Under the pieces are notes generated by a model. The model did no database searches. It was not told where the DNA came from and saw only the letters and a list, made by a program, of their open reading frames with translations. A stretch of 64,000 bases of DNA from Epiperipatus broadwayi (Eukaryota; Onychophora; Udeonychophora; Euonychophora; Peripatidae): the NCBI GenBank assembly GCA_028023455.1, contig JAQFVV010000056.1, forward strand, positions 2,046,001 to 2,110,000, given 5' to 3'. Shown in pieces: positions 1-12,500 of this stretch (positions are counted from its first letter, which is position 1; every line of letters begins with the position of its first letter). The position numbers and the translations under genes are program-made.

Positions 1-451
1 AATCCCTATCTAGTGCCTACTCATCCAATATCCCCAGAGTAGTTTCTGGCTTGTGGCCTTCGTCAGTGAGGAGCTTGGATCTGACAGCACTGCACCTAGA
101 TCTTAGGATCTAATGCAACCTTCCAACAGCCACCTTTTATCTCTATTTAACTACAAAACTATGAGAATGAAATTGAAAACACAATAATATTTTCAATCTA
201 AGCTCAATAGCTTATATAGTCATATGGGTCTGAACTCAATTCAGCACCCATACATTTTGGTGTCTTTGGCTCTTTAACAACCATAGCCATCACTATCCTA
301 TTAGGCAGGATTGGTGTTAAACCACTAAACATCACATGATCACGATCTCTTATACTAGCACAGGGTGGCACTACTGTATGGAGAGAGTTTTGCCTTGTTT
401 AATAACAATTATGTGCTAATATAAGAGATGGTGATCATGTGATGTTTAGTC
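1..451. repeat. repeat family R1, copy a (cut by window start)
   Basis: Shares long runs with 2402-2999, 12815-13376 and 63605-64000, including 'ctagtgcctactcatcc', 'agtttctggcttgtggc' and 'agcactgcacctagatc'. It ends with 'gatcatgtgatgtttagt', the inverse of 'ctaaacatcacatgatca' at about 328-345. That looks like a terminal inverted repeat of a non-autonomous fold-back DNA element. No coding sequence is seen. Confidence 0.7.
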
Positions 452-469
452 ATTTAAATTATAATTAAT

Positions 470-1978
470 AATAAAAATATCATATTCAACAGCTATATAA
501 ATAATAATTATACATAAAAAGTCTTTAATGGCATTGGACACTTTTCAAATGTTAGCATCTCTTTTAAAGTTAATCAATTAATGCTATCTAATGTTCTATG
601 ATGAAAGTAGAATAATAACAATAATAAAATAAAGCAGAATAAAATTATGAAACAGAGATTCAATAAAATTTCAAAGAATTTATTATATAATATAACAAGA
701 TACAGAATAAATAAAACATATTCTATATAAAAGAGAAGAGAATAAACATCCGGTTATGCACTTTTTAGAAATTACATGCACTCACCCATAAGCATCAGTT
801 TAAAAAAAATAAGTGGACCACTTATGCTTAGAGTTTATCATTATATAAGCCAACGTTTGCTCACCATGCTGAATTCTGAGTTTTAACATATTGTAATATC
901 TAATGTATAACTTAACAAATGAATTGTATAAACTTATTCATTCTATAGCAGAAGAGAGATAGAATCTCATTTTTAACCACCTGTGCTATTTGAAAAATAA
1001 CAATGATAAGTGAGAGTTTGTACTCCATTTGACATATGTGGCTCATTAATAATGAGTTATAGGTATATACCATTACGATACACATCTGTCAATTTGTGTA
1101 TCTATCCTCATAGTTATTTTCTAAATTCATTTTTCTAAACAGGGCAGAGACATAGAATTGAATTTTATCATGTTACACTTATTTAAGGCTATATCATTCT
1201 AATATTAGAATATTAAGATAGTATAAGTGAATGATCAGAGGTATATTCTCTTCTCTATATTATATATGTAGTCAAGCACTATATAAATACACTATTTAAT
1301 ATTCCATATAACTTTATATATACTATTTTACATAATTTTCCAATTATTTTTAAGACCCGTTATTATCTAAATTTATTAAAGTTTTCTAAATATTCATACA
1401 ATTATTTAAATTATGCTTAATATAATGTGTTTCACATATTTGTCTTCTTGAAGCAAATTTATCATTTTGCCTACTAATTGCACTGCTATAGCAAGATGGT
1501 AAATCTGCTTTATACATTCATTACTTAACTTATGGACATAAAATAGATGCTACAAAAAATATTAAACCTTTAAATTATATTAAAGACTCAAAAAGAAGAC
1601 AAATATGTGAAACATATTACATTAAGCATAACTTAAATAATTATATGAATATTTATAAAACTTCAGTAAATTTAGTTAACAACTGGTCATTTAAAAATGA
1701 ATGAAAAATAATATAAGGTAGTATATATAAAGTTGTATAGAATATGTTTTATTTATTCTGTATATAGCTATGTTATATAGTCAATTCTTTGAAATTTTAT
1801 TCAATTATACTGTTTTATTTTCTTATTGATGTTATTTTATTAACACTAGATATCATTAATTGGTTAACTTTAAAAAAAGGGCATAAAACCATGTACTAAA
1901 AAAGGCTTTTTATGTATAATTATTTATATAGCTATTGCATATAATATTTTTATTATTTATTTTAATTAGGTGTTTATT
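470..1978. repeat. large imperfect inverted repeat (fold-back element)
   Basis: About 475-760 is repeated inverted at about 1735-1975 (compare 'cagaataaataaaacatatt' with 'aatatgttttatttattctg'). About 1262-1450 is repeated inverted at about 1590-1740 ('tgtgtttcacatatttgtct' versus its complement). The spacer 760-1240 has its own short inverted ends (gagaagagaata at about 731, tattctcttctc at about 1244) and may be a later insertion. No open frame of interest. Confidence 0.55.
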
Positions 1979-2401
1979 TCATTGGACAATAATATTTATA
2001 TCTTACTTTTATTATTATTATATACATATTTTACCATATCATTACTTGGGCAAATCAACTCATTAGTTATTTTTCAGTAAATAAATGCTATTTATCTTTT
2101 TAAATCAATTGTATTTCATTTTTGCATTACGTATATTAAACAGATCTATAAAATCCACTTCTTTGTACATTTCATAACACCTTTTATTAAATTATCAGAT
2201 AGTTTTGATCATTTTTTACAGCATAGCATATTTGAGAGCTTTGAAGAAAACCGCTAAGATAAGCTCGCAATTTAAAAATAAGTATTGTGAAAAGTGCGAA
2301 AAAAAAAATAAAAAATTAATGTTTCAGAGATTTATTTAAATCATTAGTAATTTCTGATTATACATATATGTAGTGTTTTTGGGTAAAAAAAAACACCTTT
2401 A

Positions 2402-2999
2402 TATTACAGAGGCAAAACTCCCCATATATTAGTGCACTCAGTACAAGCCAGAGTAATCAATCGATGCAGAAAGGTTTGAATATAAAATTATTATCTAGTG
2501 CTTACTCATCTAATATCCCCAGATTAGTTTCCAGCTTGTGGCTTTCATTAGTGAGAAACCTTGTATGAGACCATTGCACCTAGATCTTAGGCAACCCTCC
2601 AGCAGCCACCTTTTACTTTTTTAGCTAACTATAAAGCTTTGAGTCCAAAATAAAAACTCAATAATGTTTTCAAGCTAAGCTTATTAGCTTGTATAGATCT
2701 GAATTCAGTTCAGCATCCATACTTTTTGGTGTCTTTGGTTCTTTAATAACGATAGTCACCATAATACTATTGGACAGGAATGGTATTAAACCATCAAACA
2801 TCACATGATCACCATTCTTTATACTTACACAAGCTGTTTTTCACAGAGGCAAAACTCTCCACACAGTAGTGCACTCAGTGCAAGCCAGAGTAATCAATGG
2901 ATGCAGGAAGGTTTGTGCATAAAATTCCATACTCAGACTGTTTCTAACTTGTGGCTTTCATAAGCCTTGGATCGATCATGTGATGTTTGATGGTTTAAA
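2402..2999. repeat. repeat family R1, copy b with partial direct duplication
   Basis: Starts with 'gaggcaaaactccccatat' and runs through the R1 body. A second partial copy starts at about 2835 with 'gaggcaaaactctccacac' and is internally deleted. It ends at about 2999 in 'gatcatgtgatgtttgatgg', the complement of 'ccatcaaacatcacatgatc' at about 2791. Confidence 0.7.
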
Positions 3000-3387
3000 C
3001 TTTATATTAATTCCTATTATTATTTTATTTTTTTTATAAAAATATGCATTTATTTAATTATTTTATAATTATTATAGATTAAAAAGATTTATAATATTAA
3101 ATAATTTATTAAAAAATAATTGTTAAGTTCATCCTTTTTTAAAAGATAATTTAGTATTAGTATTGTAATTGTGTTCGTAATTTTAATTAAAATTCCTATG
3201 TGCTCTTGTCTTAACAAGTGATAGGAGGAAAAAAATAACATTACACTGAACAAAGACTATTATATATTCTGCTGAAGTGATTTTTGTTTTCAGTACAGTA
3301 TTTATTACTAACATATATCATTTATTTCATAAGCATTCTTAGTATTGTAATTATTTAAAAAAAAAATCATTATAAAATATCTAATAC

Positions 3388-3524
3388 CTAATTTGATCAA
3401 ATTTTGATTCTGGAAAATCATTTTATCAAAGAAAGACCAATGTTCGTCATTTAACTGTGATCTCAGTACTAACAAATCTAGAAGATATACTTTGTTATGA
3501 ACTGCTAACTGAAATATGGATGGC
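3388..3524 (-). CDS. EXD3: EXD3-like exon 10 of those found: exonuclease core strand
   Basis: 137 bp, residues 349-393. The acceptor is a long T-rich tract ending ctag before position 3524; the donor is gtattag at 3387-3381. It opens with one base completing an Arg codon and ends after the first base of a Gly codon, so a further exon is required below 3388. It encodes [20 protein letters not shown] followed by a linker and NLIKLG. In DEDD exonucleases this is the strand and helix between motif Exo I and Exo II. No matching next exon was recognised in 1-3387. Confidence 0.88.
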
Positions 3525-6500
3525 CTAGAAAAAACAACAACTCTCATTAAAATTGACTTTATAAAGAGAAAATTCATTTCATATTATATATAAATAAAAT
3601 TAAAAAGTGAAATAAATTTATTTTTAAAAGCAATTTTTTAAAAAAACTTTTTTTTTTTTTTTTTGGTAGCATATTGTAATATTTTTCTATTAATAAAATG
3701 TTTTACAATTTAATTTTTAGAATATAAAAACATGTAAATTATGTACTTTATAAGTGAAATAATAAACTTTCCAAATACTAATTATATCAATACAACTTTT
3801 CCAGTGTCAAATTTACTTTGTGAATAAAAAATAAATCCAATTTCATTTACATATCCCAGATCTTATATGGAAAGAATGTGAATTTATATATTAAACTGAT
3901 CATAATAAGACTGTGCGAATATTTGTCACATTTGATAATCACTTTGATAAATTTCATTGCCCAATTTGGATTCATTTTTCATTTGCGGAGCATATTTGAC
4001 ACCGGAGAGCATTGCAATGATATAATTAATGCTTGGAAAGTTTATCATTTCAATTATTACATTTTAATAACTTTATGCAGATTTGCTATCTTAATATAAA
4101 ACTGAGCACTGATAGTTTGGGAGATGATGATCCGAACCAACTGATGAGTGCTGGTTCAGCATGAAATACGTATATTAAAGATCATTTATCTTTTTCACAT
4201 GCATGTAGTCATGGGTATTGGTTATATTGGCTAGAGTGGATGACTGTAGAAGATATCTAAAAAAACAATGTACCATGACTAAAGAATAATAGTTCCTCAT
4301 TGTCGATGGCAGCTACCCTGTTTGATGCCTCTTTTTTACATTTTATTCTAGCAACTTCACATTTTCAGTTTCATAAACTTTAAGGAATCTTTCTTTACAT
4401 CATGAGATGATCTAATTCATAATAAAGGTGGATAATGCTTGGAAAGGTTGGATGGTAAGAAAAGATGACTAATAAAAAAAACACACATATATATTGTAAA
4501 TTTTATTTATTAATTTTTTGAAAAGAATGAAAGCATATCATTGACCAGAGTTAAAAAGTTGAGATAAAAAAGAACAAATATTCATCTAAACTGAAAATGC
4601 CTAAAATAATTGAGGGAAGGAAGAAAAAAAAATCTTTATAAAGATTCCTGATGTTTTACTATTATTATTTGTTTTTCATATTAATAAGCTCAATAAATTT
4701 TTAACAAATTTCTAATATAGTGAAAAAGTTCAATTTTTCTTATCATACATATATAGTAATTTATTTCATAGCTCAAATATATTTTAAATATTGCTATTTT
4801 ACTTTTTATACTTTGTAATGCTGCCAATATTAGTACTGTCTGAGATAATCTAATGACAGTTCATTCTTAGTTTACAGATTCTGCTAAAAGTCAATTTTTT
4901 TAAAAAAGTAATTATGAACTATACTTAATATATTATTTTTTAAGAAAACAAATAGTAAGATCATTATAAAAATCCTTTTACTTTATTTATTATTTTATAT
5001 GAAGTACCATAATTTAATTATTTCCTTCTGAAATTTTAATTTAACATCTTATATTGAAGCACTTAGATTGGACAAAATATATTTTACATGATGGCAATAC
5101 AATAAAAATGATTCATACTTTTATCAAGCAATTATAAAAAAATACCCACCTTACCAAATGAATTCCAAAAGTAGGACGCCATTCAGCATCAAGCCCAACT
5201 GTGCAATAATTCTATTTACAAAATAAAATCAATAATATTTTGAAATTCTAACAAATTAAATTTAAAAATAAATACAAAGCAATTTATATAAATAAATATA
5301 AAAAATGCTAAATTACATTATTAAAATAATTTTTAATGAATTTAAATAATTTTTGTAAAATATTTTGTAGTAGTTTAGGAATTCATAACATAACTTATCT
5401 ATTAATGGATAATATAAATAGTAAAAACAATGAAAACAACATAAAGCACTTAACAGAGAGAAATAGACAGATGTGTCCAATATAATACAATATTGAGAAA
5501 AAAAGCTCTTCACATAACAATATCAAATAATTCCATAAGTTAATACAATAAAATCCATACTATTTACCAACTACTCCTAACTTTGCACTTAAAGATAAAA
5601 ATGGAAAAATTAAGAGGACCTTTACAGATAAGTATAGTAATATATTATCTGCTGATTATTACTTTTGGCAAAATAACCTAATTAGTTAAAGCATCATCTT
5701 ACATTTAGCATTTCTGAATCTAAAGATTAGCAGTTTAATAAATATGTTAGCACTGTCATTGGTTAGGCTAGCAATGTTTGAAGAAGAAATGAGAACAATG
5801 CCATTCAACATTTTGTGCTCCATATTAAAATGGTTGCTGATCATCATTTTCAACATTAACAATCAATTGTAGGAGAAAGATCTTTCCTAGTTTAATCCAC
5901 TTTTCCCAATCCATAGCCATTCTTCTCCACATCATACTAACAAACTTTCTCATTTCATTCATTCATTTCACATGACCTGTCTTGAGCTTTTATAATCTTT
6001 TGAAATCCACTGGAAGACTTCAATGAATGTCCAGTCTAACTCCAACTTAATCTTTTTAGTTCTTTTAATAATATCAATGACAGTTGTTTATTATTTTACT
6101 CAAGTATTTTGCTTTCAATCCTTTCTTGCTATTCCCAATATATATCCCATCATACTTTGTAAGTGGTTTGAAGTCTCTATATTGCTCTTCTATTAAATGT
6201 TCAAGTCTTAGATTAAAAACACATTCATTAAAAACATTCCTTTTCAAGTACATAGGCATATTTCCTTTTAGTGTTAGAATTATTTCTATCAAAAGCACTC
6301 CATTCAAGTTTAATTCTGTGATTAATTTAATCAATTATGTTATCCATTAGTATTAATATTTTGGTCAAGGCATTTGCAATTCTTGACTTCTTCTAATTCA
6401 TGATTATAAAATATTTTTTTATTGTGAGAAAATCCATTCTACATTATTTTAATCTTAATCTGTGGACTTACCTTTATCTAATAACACAACATTTTGTGAA

Positions 6501-9500
6501 GCTCTGAAACATTATTTGCAAAAAACAAAGCCATCTACAAAACCTAGATGAATTAAATAATATAGTGCCCCCCTCCTCGTTTACTTCTTTAATCCATAAA
6601 ATACTCTTTGTAAAATTTCTGCAAAAATATTAGGAGATTTGAAATTACTATCATATACTCTTCTCAATCTTAATCTTCTTAATACCACAATGTTATTTAA
6701 TCACTGTTATTATTCATAATTATATCAAATTGGAAAAATATAAATGAAGTTTGAATTTTCGAAAAACATTTAACAATTCAACTAAATAACAGAAATAGTC
6801 TAACATATAGCTATAAATAAAATGCCAATATTACATTCTCAAGACAATCAGAAAAAAAAACTATTACTATTATCTCATAGTAAAATAATCATAATTAAAT
6901 AATTTGAAATATTTTGGGTGAAAATAAAATATTTACAGAATATTTATTGATTGCATACAATTAGTGCATTGGTTTTGAGAGCATTAAATGTTCTGAATTA
7001 ATTTATATGTTAATTAAATACACCTGATTAAAATTAAAATTTTAAATGGTTTTTTATTGCCATATATATAAATATAACATTATTTGATAAGCTTACAAGC
7101 ATAGATACTAGCACCAATGTTCTTCATCTTCATTTTTTATTATCATCTGCCCCTTTTCCCATTATAAAATATATATGTAATTACAACATAAAACTGCTTA
7201 AAATTATGTAATAAAATCTTCAATATTACTTGAAAAATACATTTTACATCAATAAGTATTGTCATTAATACATCAATTAACTTTGCAGGTAAATAATATA
7301 ATTGCATAATTTTATAATTTGCTATTTTTAACCAGATATTCATTAAGATGAAGTCTGATTTCTTTGTGGAGATTATTGATTTAACATACCACTATTTGCA
7401 GTGCTCATGGGAAGGTTGTCATCAATCCACTTAAGATTCAAAATAATCCATGGTCATTGTGTTTATCTGTTTTATAAGAGGAATTTATCAGCCACTAATT
7501 TATATAAATGTGGACAAACATAAACTATGATCCACATAGTTAATGAATAAAGAATTTATGGCTGAAATGGTAGAATTGAAAGATTTAACAAAACAACTGG
7601 TATATCTAACTCCTGGTTAACATTTCTAAAGTTTCCTTTACTAATTTTATTAATAGTTAAGTGGTCAAAAAAATCCACATGGGAAATAAATAATAATTTA
7701 CTGCTATATTTCTAAAACTTTATAATAAATAAGAAATCTTTATTCTATCAAGAAATTGTCAAAAGATATTACTCTGTGGTTGTAAGCCTTATTTGATCCA
7801 CTCATACGATACAGAAAATATATTATTTACTAATCAAAAAATATGATATGTTAACAATAGACAGAGAGCATTCTAAAATAAAACTTTGTGAGATATTTAT
7901 TTACTATTAACAGTGAAAGTTTTAATTGCTAATACATACTATATATATATATGTTGATACGAATATTTTCACGGGTTGCATATATAAAAGACATATTTTG
8001 CGGGTTCATCCGTGTTAAAATATTTTAAATATAGATATAGTGATGTTTCGACTTGGTAACACAAGTCATCCACTGAGTAATAAACTTTTTATTACTCAGT
8101 GGATGACTTGTGTTACCAAGTCGAAACGTCAGTATATCTATATTTAAAATATTTTAACACGAATGAACCCGAAAATATGTCTTTTATATATATATAAATT
8201 AAAATAAAATAAAATGAAAACTTGACAAAAATAAACAAGCAATAAAAAATGCCAATTTGGCCATTATTTTAAATAATGGACCATTATTTCCAGAATGAAT
8301 AACACACGCCTTTTAAAATATCAGTCTTTATTCTTTTTTTACATGTGTTTTAATTAGTTGAAGACTTCCCAAGACTATAAGATTATTGTTTATAATTATG
8401 CATAGCATCCAACTTGGGATTGGGAAGTCCCAGGATCTATTCTGGCACTCACAATTCTTGTGCTCGAACTTCTTATGAACTCCCCAGCAATAAAGCCACA
8501 TGCCTTTGTTTTTTATATATATATATACACATATATATCAAATTGACCAATAAAATTTCTACTGAGACTAGAGAATTTATGAAGAAAAGAAGGACTATGA
8601 AGATATACAAAAATGATGCATTAAAAAGGATTGAATACCTCGAATTTTGTAAAATGGTGCAGAAAAGAGATGAAAATGATATAAGAAAGTATAACTGTGA
8701 ACTAGCAAGGAAAGCTGTAGAAGAGAATAAAAGTCTCAAGAGTGTAAAACAACATTCCGGTGTTGGAAGAAAACTTATATCTGCATTAAAAAAAAAAGAT
8801 GGAATTATTACTAAAAAGAAAGATGACATTATGAAATGGGTAAAAAACTTCTATCAAGAATTATATAGTAATAAAGAACAAGTACCTCCTATATCTATAA
8901 TATGTTCCGAATTGCCCAGAATTTTAAATGAAAAAGTGAGACATGCAATTAAATATATGAAGAAAGGAAAGAATCTAGGTAATGATGGAATTATAATTGA
9001 TATATTAAAAAATAGCAAGTGAAGAAATAGATTTTTTTTTAGCAAAGTTATATACCAAATGTCTAAATGATAAAGATGTACCAGATGATTGGAAGAATGC
9101 AGTATTAATATTAATATTTAAAAAAAGGTGATAAAGAAGATATTAGAAATTACAGCCCTATCAACCTTTTATCAGTTTTATACAAAATTTTTACCAACAT
9201 GATTACAACTCATCTGGATAGAACATTGGATTTCCACCAACCAAAAGAACAAGATGGATTTAAATATGGTTTTAGTATAGTAGATCATATCTAGGTCTTG
9301 AGACAAGTTATAGAAAAGACAAATGAATATGAGTTGCCATTATGTTTTGGATTTGTATATTATGAAAAGGCATTTGATTCTATAAACATTTCTTCAGTGA
9401 TTAAAACATTGGATCATCAAGGTATAGATCCAGGATATTGTCACATTTTAAAGAATATTTATAAAAATGCAACAGCAACAATTAGATTACATAATGATAC

Positions 9501-12500
9501 TAGAAAAGTCAACATTGAGAAGGGTGTAAGACAGGCTGACTCCATATCTCCAAAACGTTTTATAGCAGTGCTGCAAGAAGTATTTTGTGGATTAAAATGA
9601 AAAGCTAAAAGAGTGAAAATAAATGGAGATTATTTTAAATCATTTAGATTTTGCAGATGATATAGTTGTTTTTGCAAATAATGCTTTAGAGCTGCAGAAA
9701 ATGTTGCTGGAGTTTTTTTTTTTTAAGTGTCATAGCATCGGCCGGGACACAAACCTGCAACCTGGGCAACTGCCTGCAAGTGCAAGGCAGTCGCACTGAC
9801 CTGCTGGAGTTATCAAATGAAAGTAGGACTAAAGATAAATATTAAAACCACTAAAGTAATGTTCAATGGATTTTTTCAAAATATGAAAATAAAGATTGAT
9901 TATGATGAGTTAGAAGAAGTTAACAGCTACAAATACCTTGGTCAGATTATTAATGCAGATGGAAATATAATGGATGAAATTAATCATAGAATTAAACTTG
10001 GTTGGGGTGCTTTTGGTAGAAATAACTTGATACTAAAAGGAAATATGCCTATGTGTTTGAAAAGGAAGGTTTTTAATAAATGTGTTTTACCAGTTCTTAC
10101 TTATGGCTCTGAGACTTGGACACTTAATAGAAGAGCAATACAGAGTCTTCAGACTATTCAAAGAAGTATGGAGAGATGCATGTTAGGAGTAACAAGAAGA
10201 GATCGAAAATGCAATATATGGGTAAGAGAACAAACAGGTGTTACTGACCTCATTGAAAAAATTAAAATACTGAAGTGGAGATGGGTTGGATATATTGCTA
10301 GAAGAAATGATAATGGATGGACAGTTGAAATCTTAAACTGAATTTTATGAGATTGTAAATGATCTAGAAAGAGACCATATGTGAGATGGATGGATGAAAT
10401 AAGAAAGTGTGCAAGAGTGATGTGGAGAAGAGAAGCTAAAGTTCAGAGAAGATGGATTGAACTTGGAGAGACCTTCATTCTGCAGTGGATTGATAATGGT
10501 ATATCAAATGTTAACAAAGAGTTATTATTCTGAAATCATTTCCATTATCAATGAAATACTTTAAATTAATTATTATTAGGAATAAAAATCTCATCTCACC
10601 TCAGCCACATCATTGATGCATTCTTTAAAAGAATTGATGCAGTCAATATTATGAATACATTCTAAAGGAATTTTTAATTGATGATAAATCTCAGTATCAG
10701 CTTGAAAACTCTCTGACCTTTAAAAAAAAAAAAAAAATTAAATATTGTAAATATGAATTAATGTTTCAATACTTTATTATATAAATTAAGTAATTTTGAA
10801 CACATTTTAATAATATATTTCTTATTAATATAGCATGGCAAAGATGTAAATATTATCCTTTTTTATAGTGTGGATCTAAACATACAAACATTATTATCCA
10901 ATTTATATATTAACTCTTTATATACAATAATTTCTAGTTGATGATAATGAGCTGTTTATAGTTGAAGTTAGTGGCTGAATTGAGGACAATACCTAATAAG
11001 TTTACAACAATTCCATATATGACAAGCAAGAAAAGAAATTAAAGTAATCAGTAATAGCTTACTGATGTAGTTAGAAAACTTTCAGATGGCTCAAACATTT
11101 GGTATATTACGGTTAAAAAGAGAGTCAAAGATAGTAAACTTTTTTCTTCTTCTTGAAATCTGACAATGATTCCATCATTGGCGAGCAAGCCCGCAATTTC
11201 TTCTTGCCATCCAATTTATTTCTGCAAGTATTCAGTCATATATATGCTTTGCCTCCATGAATAATAATGGAAAAATAGACAAGCGTAAGTTTTTAATTAT
11301 TACGCATTTTATTCAGAAGATATTGCAGGGCTTTGAATTGCCCTAGACTATTACCTAGCTTGAAGAATCACTCATACTTTTGTTGATAAATGGTGGAATA
11401 ATAATGGAGAAGGAAGTGCTTTTTGTCTCTTATGAGAACCCCTGCAGGTTATATAGTATATAATAAAACAAGGGTTGATTCTATGGGATGGAATGAATGT
11501 CCTGTATAATATATAAAGGACATATATATGTATACAGATATTATAAATAAAAAGTAAACTTTAAATTTTATGATATCCACATGAAACATAATATTTTTTA
11601 TGCATTACATATATACTGCATTAAAAATTTATCCTAAAAACTGAAAAATATATCCTAATGTTTTAATGTTAGTACTATAATAATAAAATAAAAAGCCTAT
11701 TTCATTATTTTCAAAAGCATTTTGAATCTTTTTTTAAAAATCGTAATTTCTTTTTTCCTTTGAAATAATGAAGAAGCTTGAAATTTTGAAAAAAGACATC
11801 AATTTTCAAATTTTAATATCTGAGCCATCTTTTATGCTATATCTATAAATCATACATAGAATGAAAGATTATTTTGTCACCTTTCCAATAATGTATTACA
11901 GAATTACATAGCAAGAACAATCTTCTGGTAAATTTGAATTGAAGTTTTTTTCATAGGAGACTTTAAAAAAAGAAGGAAGAAAAGAGAAGATGAAGTGACA
12001 TTGATTTATTTAGACTTATTAAAAATAATTTATTCTAAAAATTAAATTATAAATACTTTATAAATTTCTATTATATTGAACATTTAAATGTATTTAGAAT
12101 ATTAAAAATATTTCAAAAGCATTTCTAATTTTTTTAAAAATTGCAACTTTATTTATTTGTAAAAGTTGAAAAAAAAAATTTTGAAGTGGATAAGCAATTT
12201 AAAATTTTGATAAATCTGTTAATTTTCATCCTATTTAAAAAAGGGACTTTTATGAAAAATAATTTAATACAGAATTAAATGATATATAACATTTAATATT
12301 TATAACAGTTTTCCTGCAAATTAAAATAGGTCATACACTAAAAGGAGATCAAATTTGTGTCCAAAGCTATCATGTATGATTGAAAAAAGTGACCTGTAAA
12401 ATATTAATCATAACACATGTTCAAGTTTGTCAATATTAATTACTTCAATTATTGAATTATTTATACATTTTATCCTAAATATGATTAAATTAATCTAACC

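Noticed and set aside
3878-4099. 73-codon plus-strand frame
   Set aside because: Ends inside repeat R2; no motif or splice support.
7385-7424. Minus-strand exon-like stretch ([13 protein letters not shown]) with donor gtatgtt
   Set aside because: Its phase does not fit between the exons at 10600 and 5150, which join directly in frame, and it adds nothing expected in the family.
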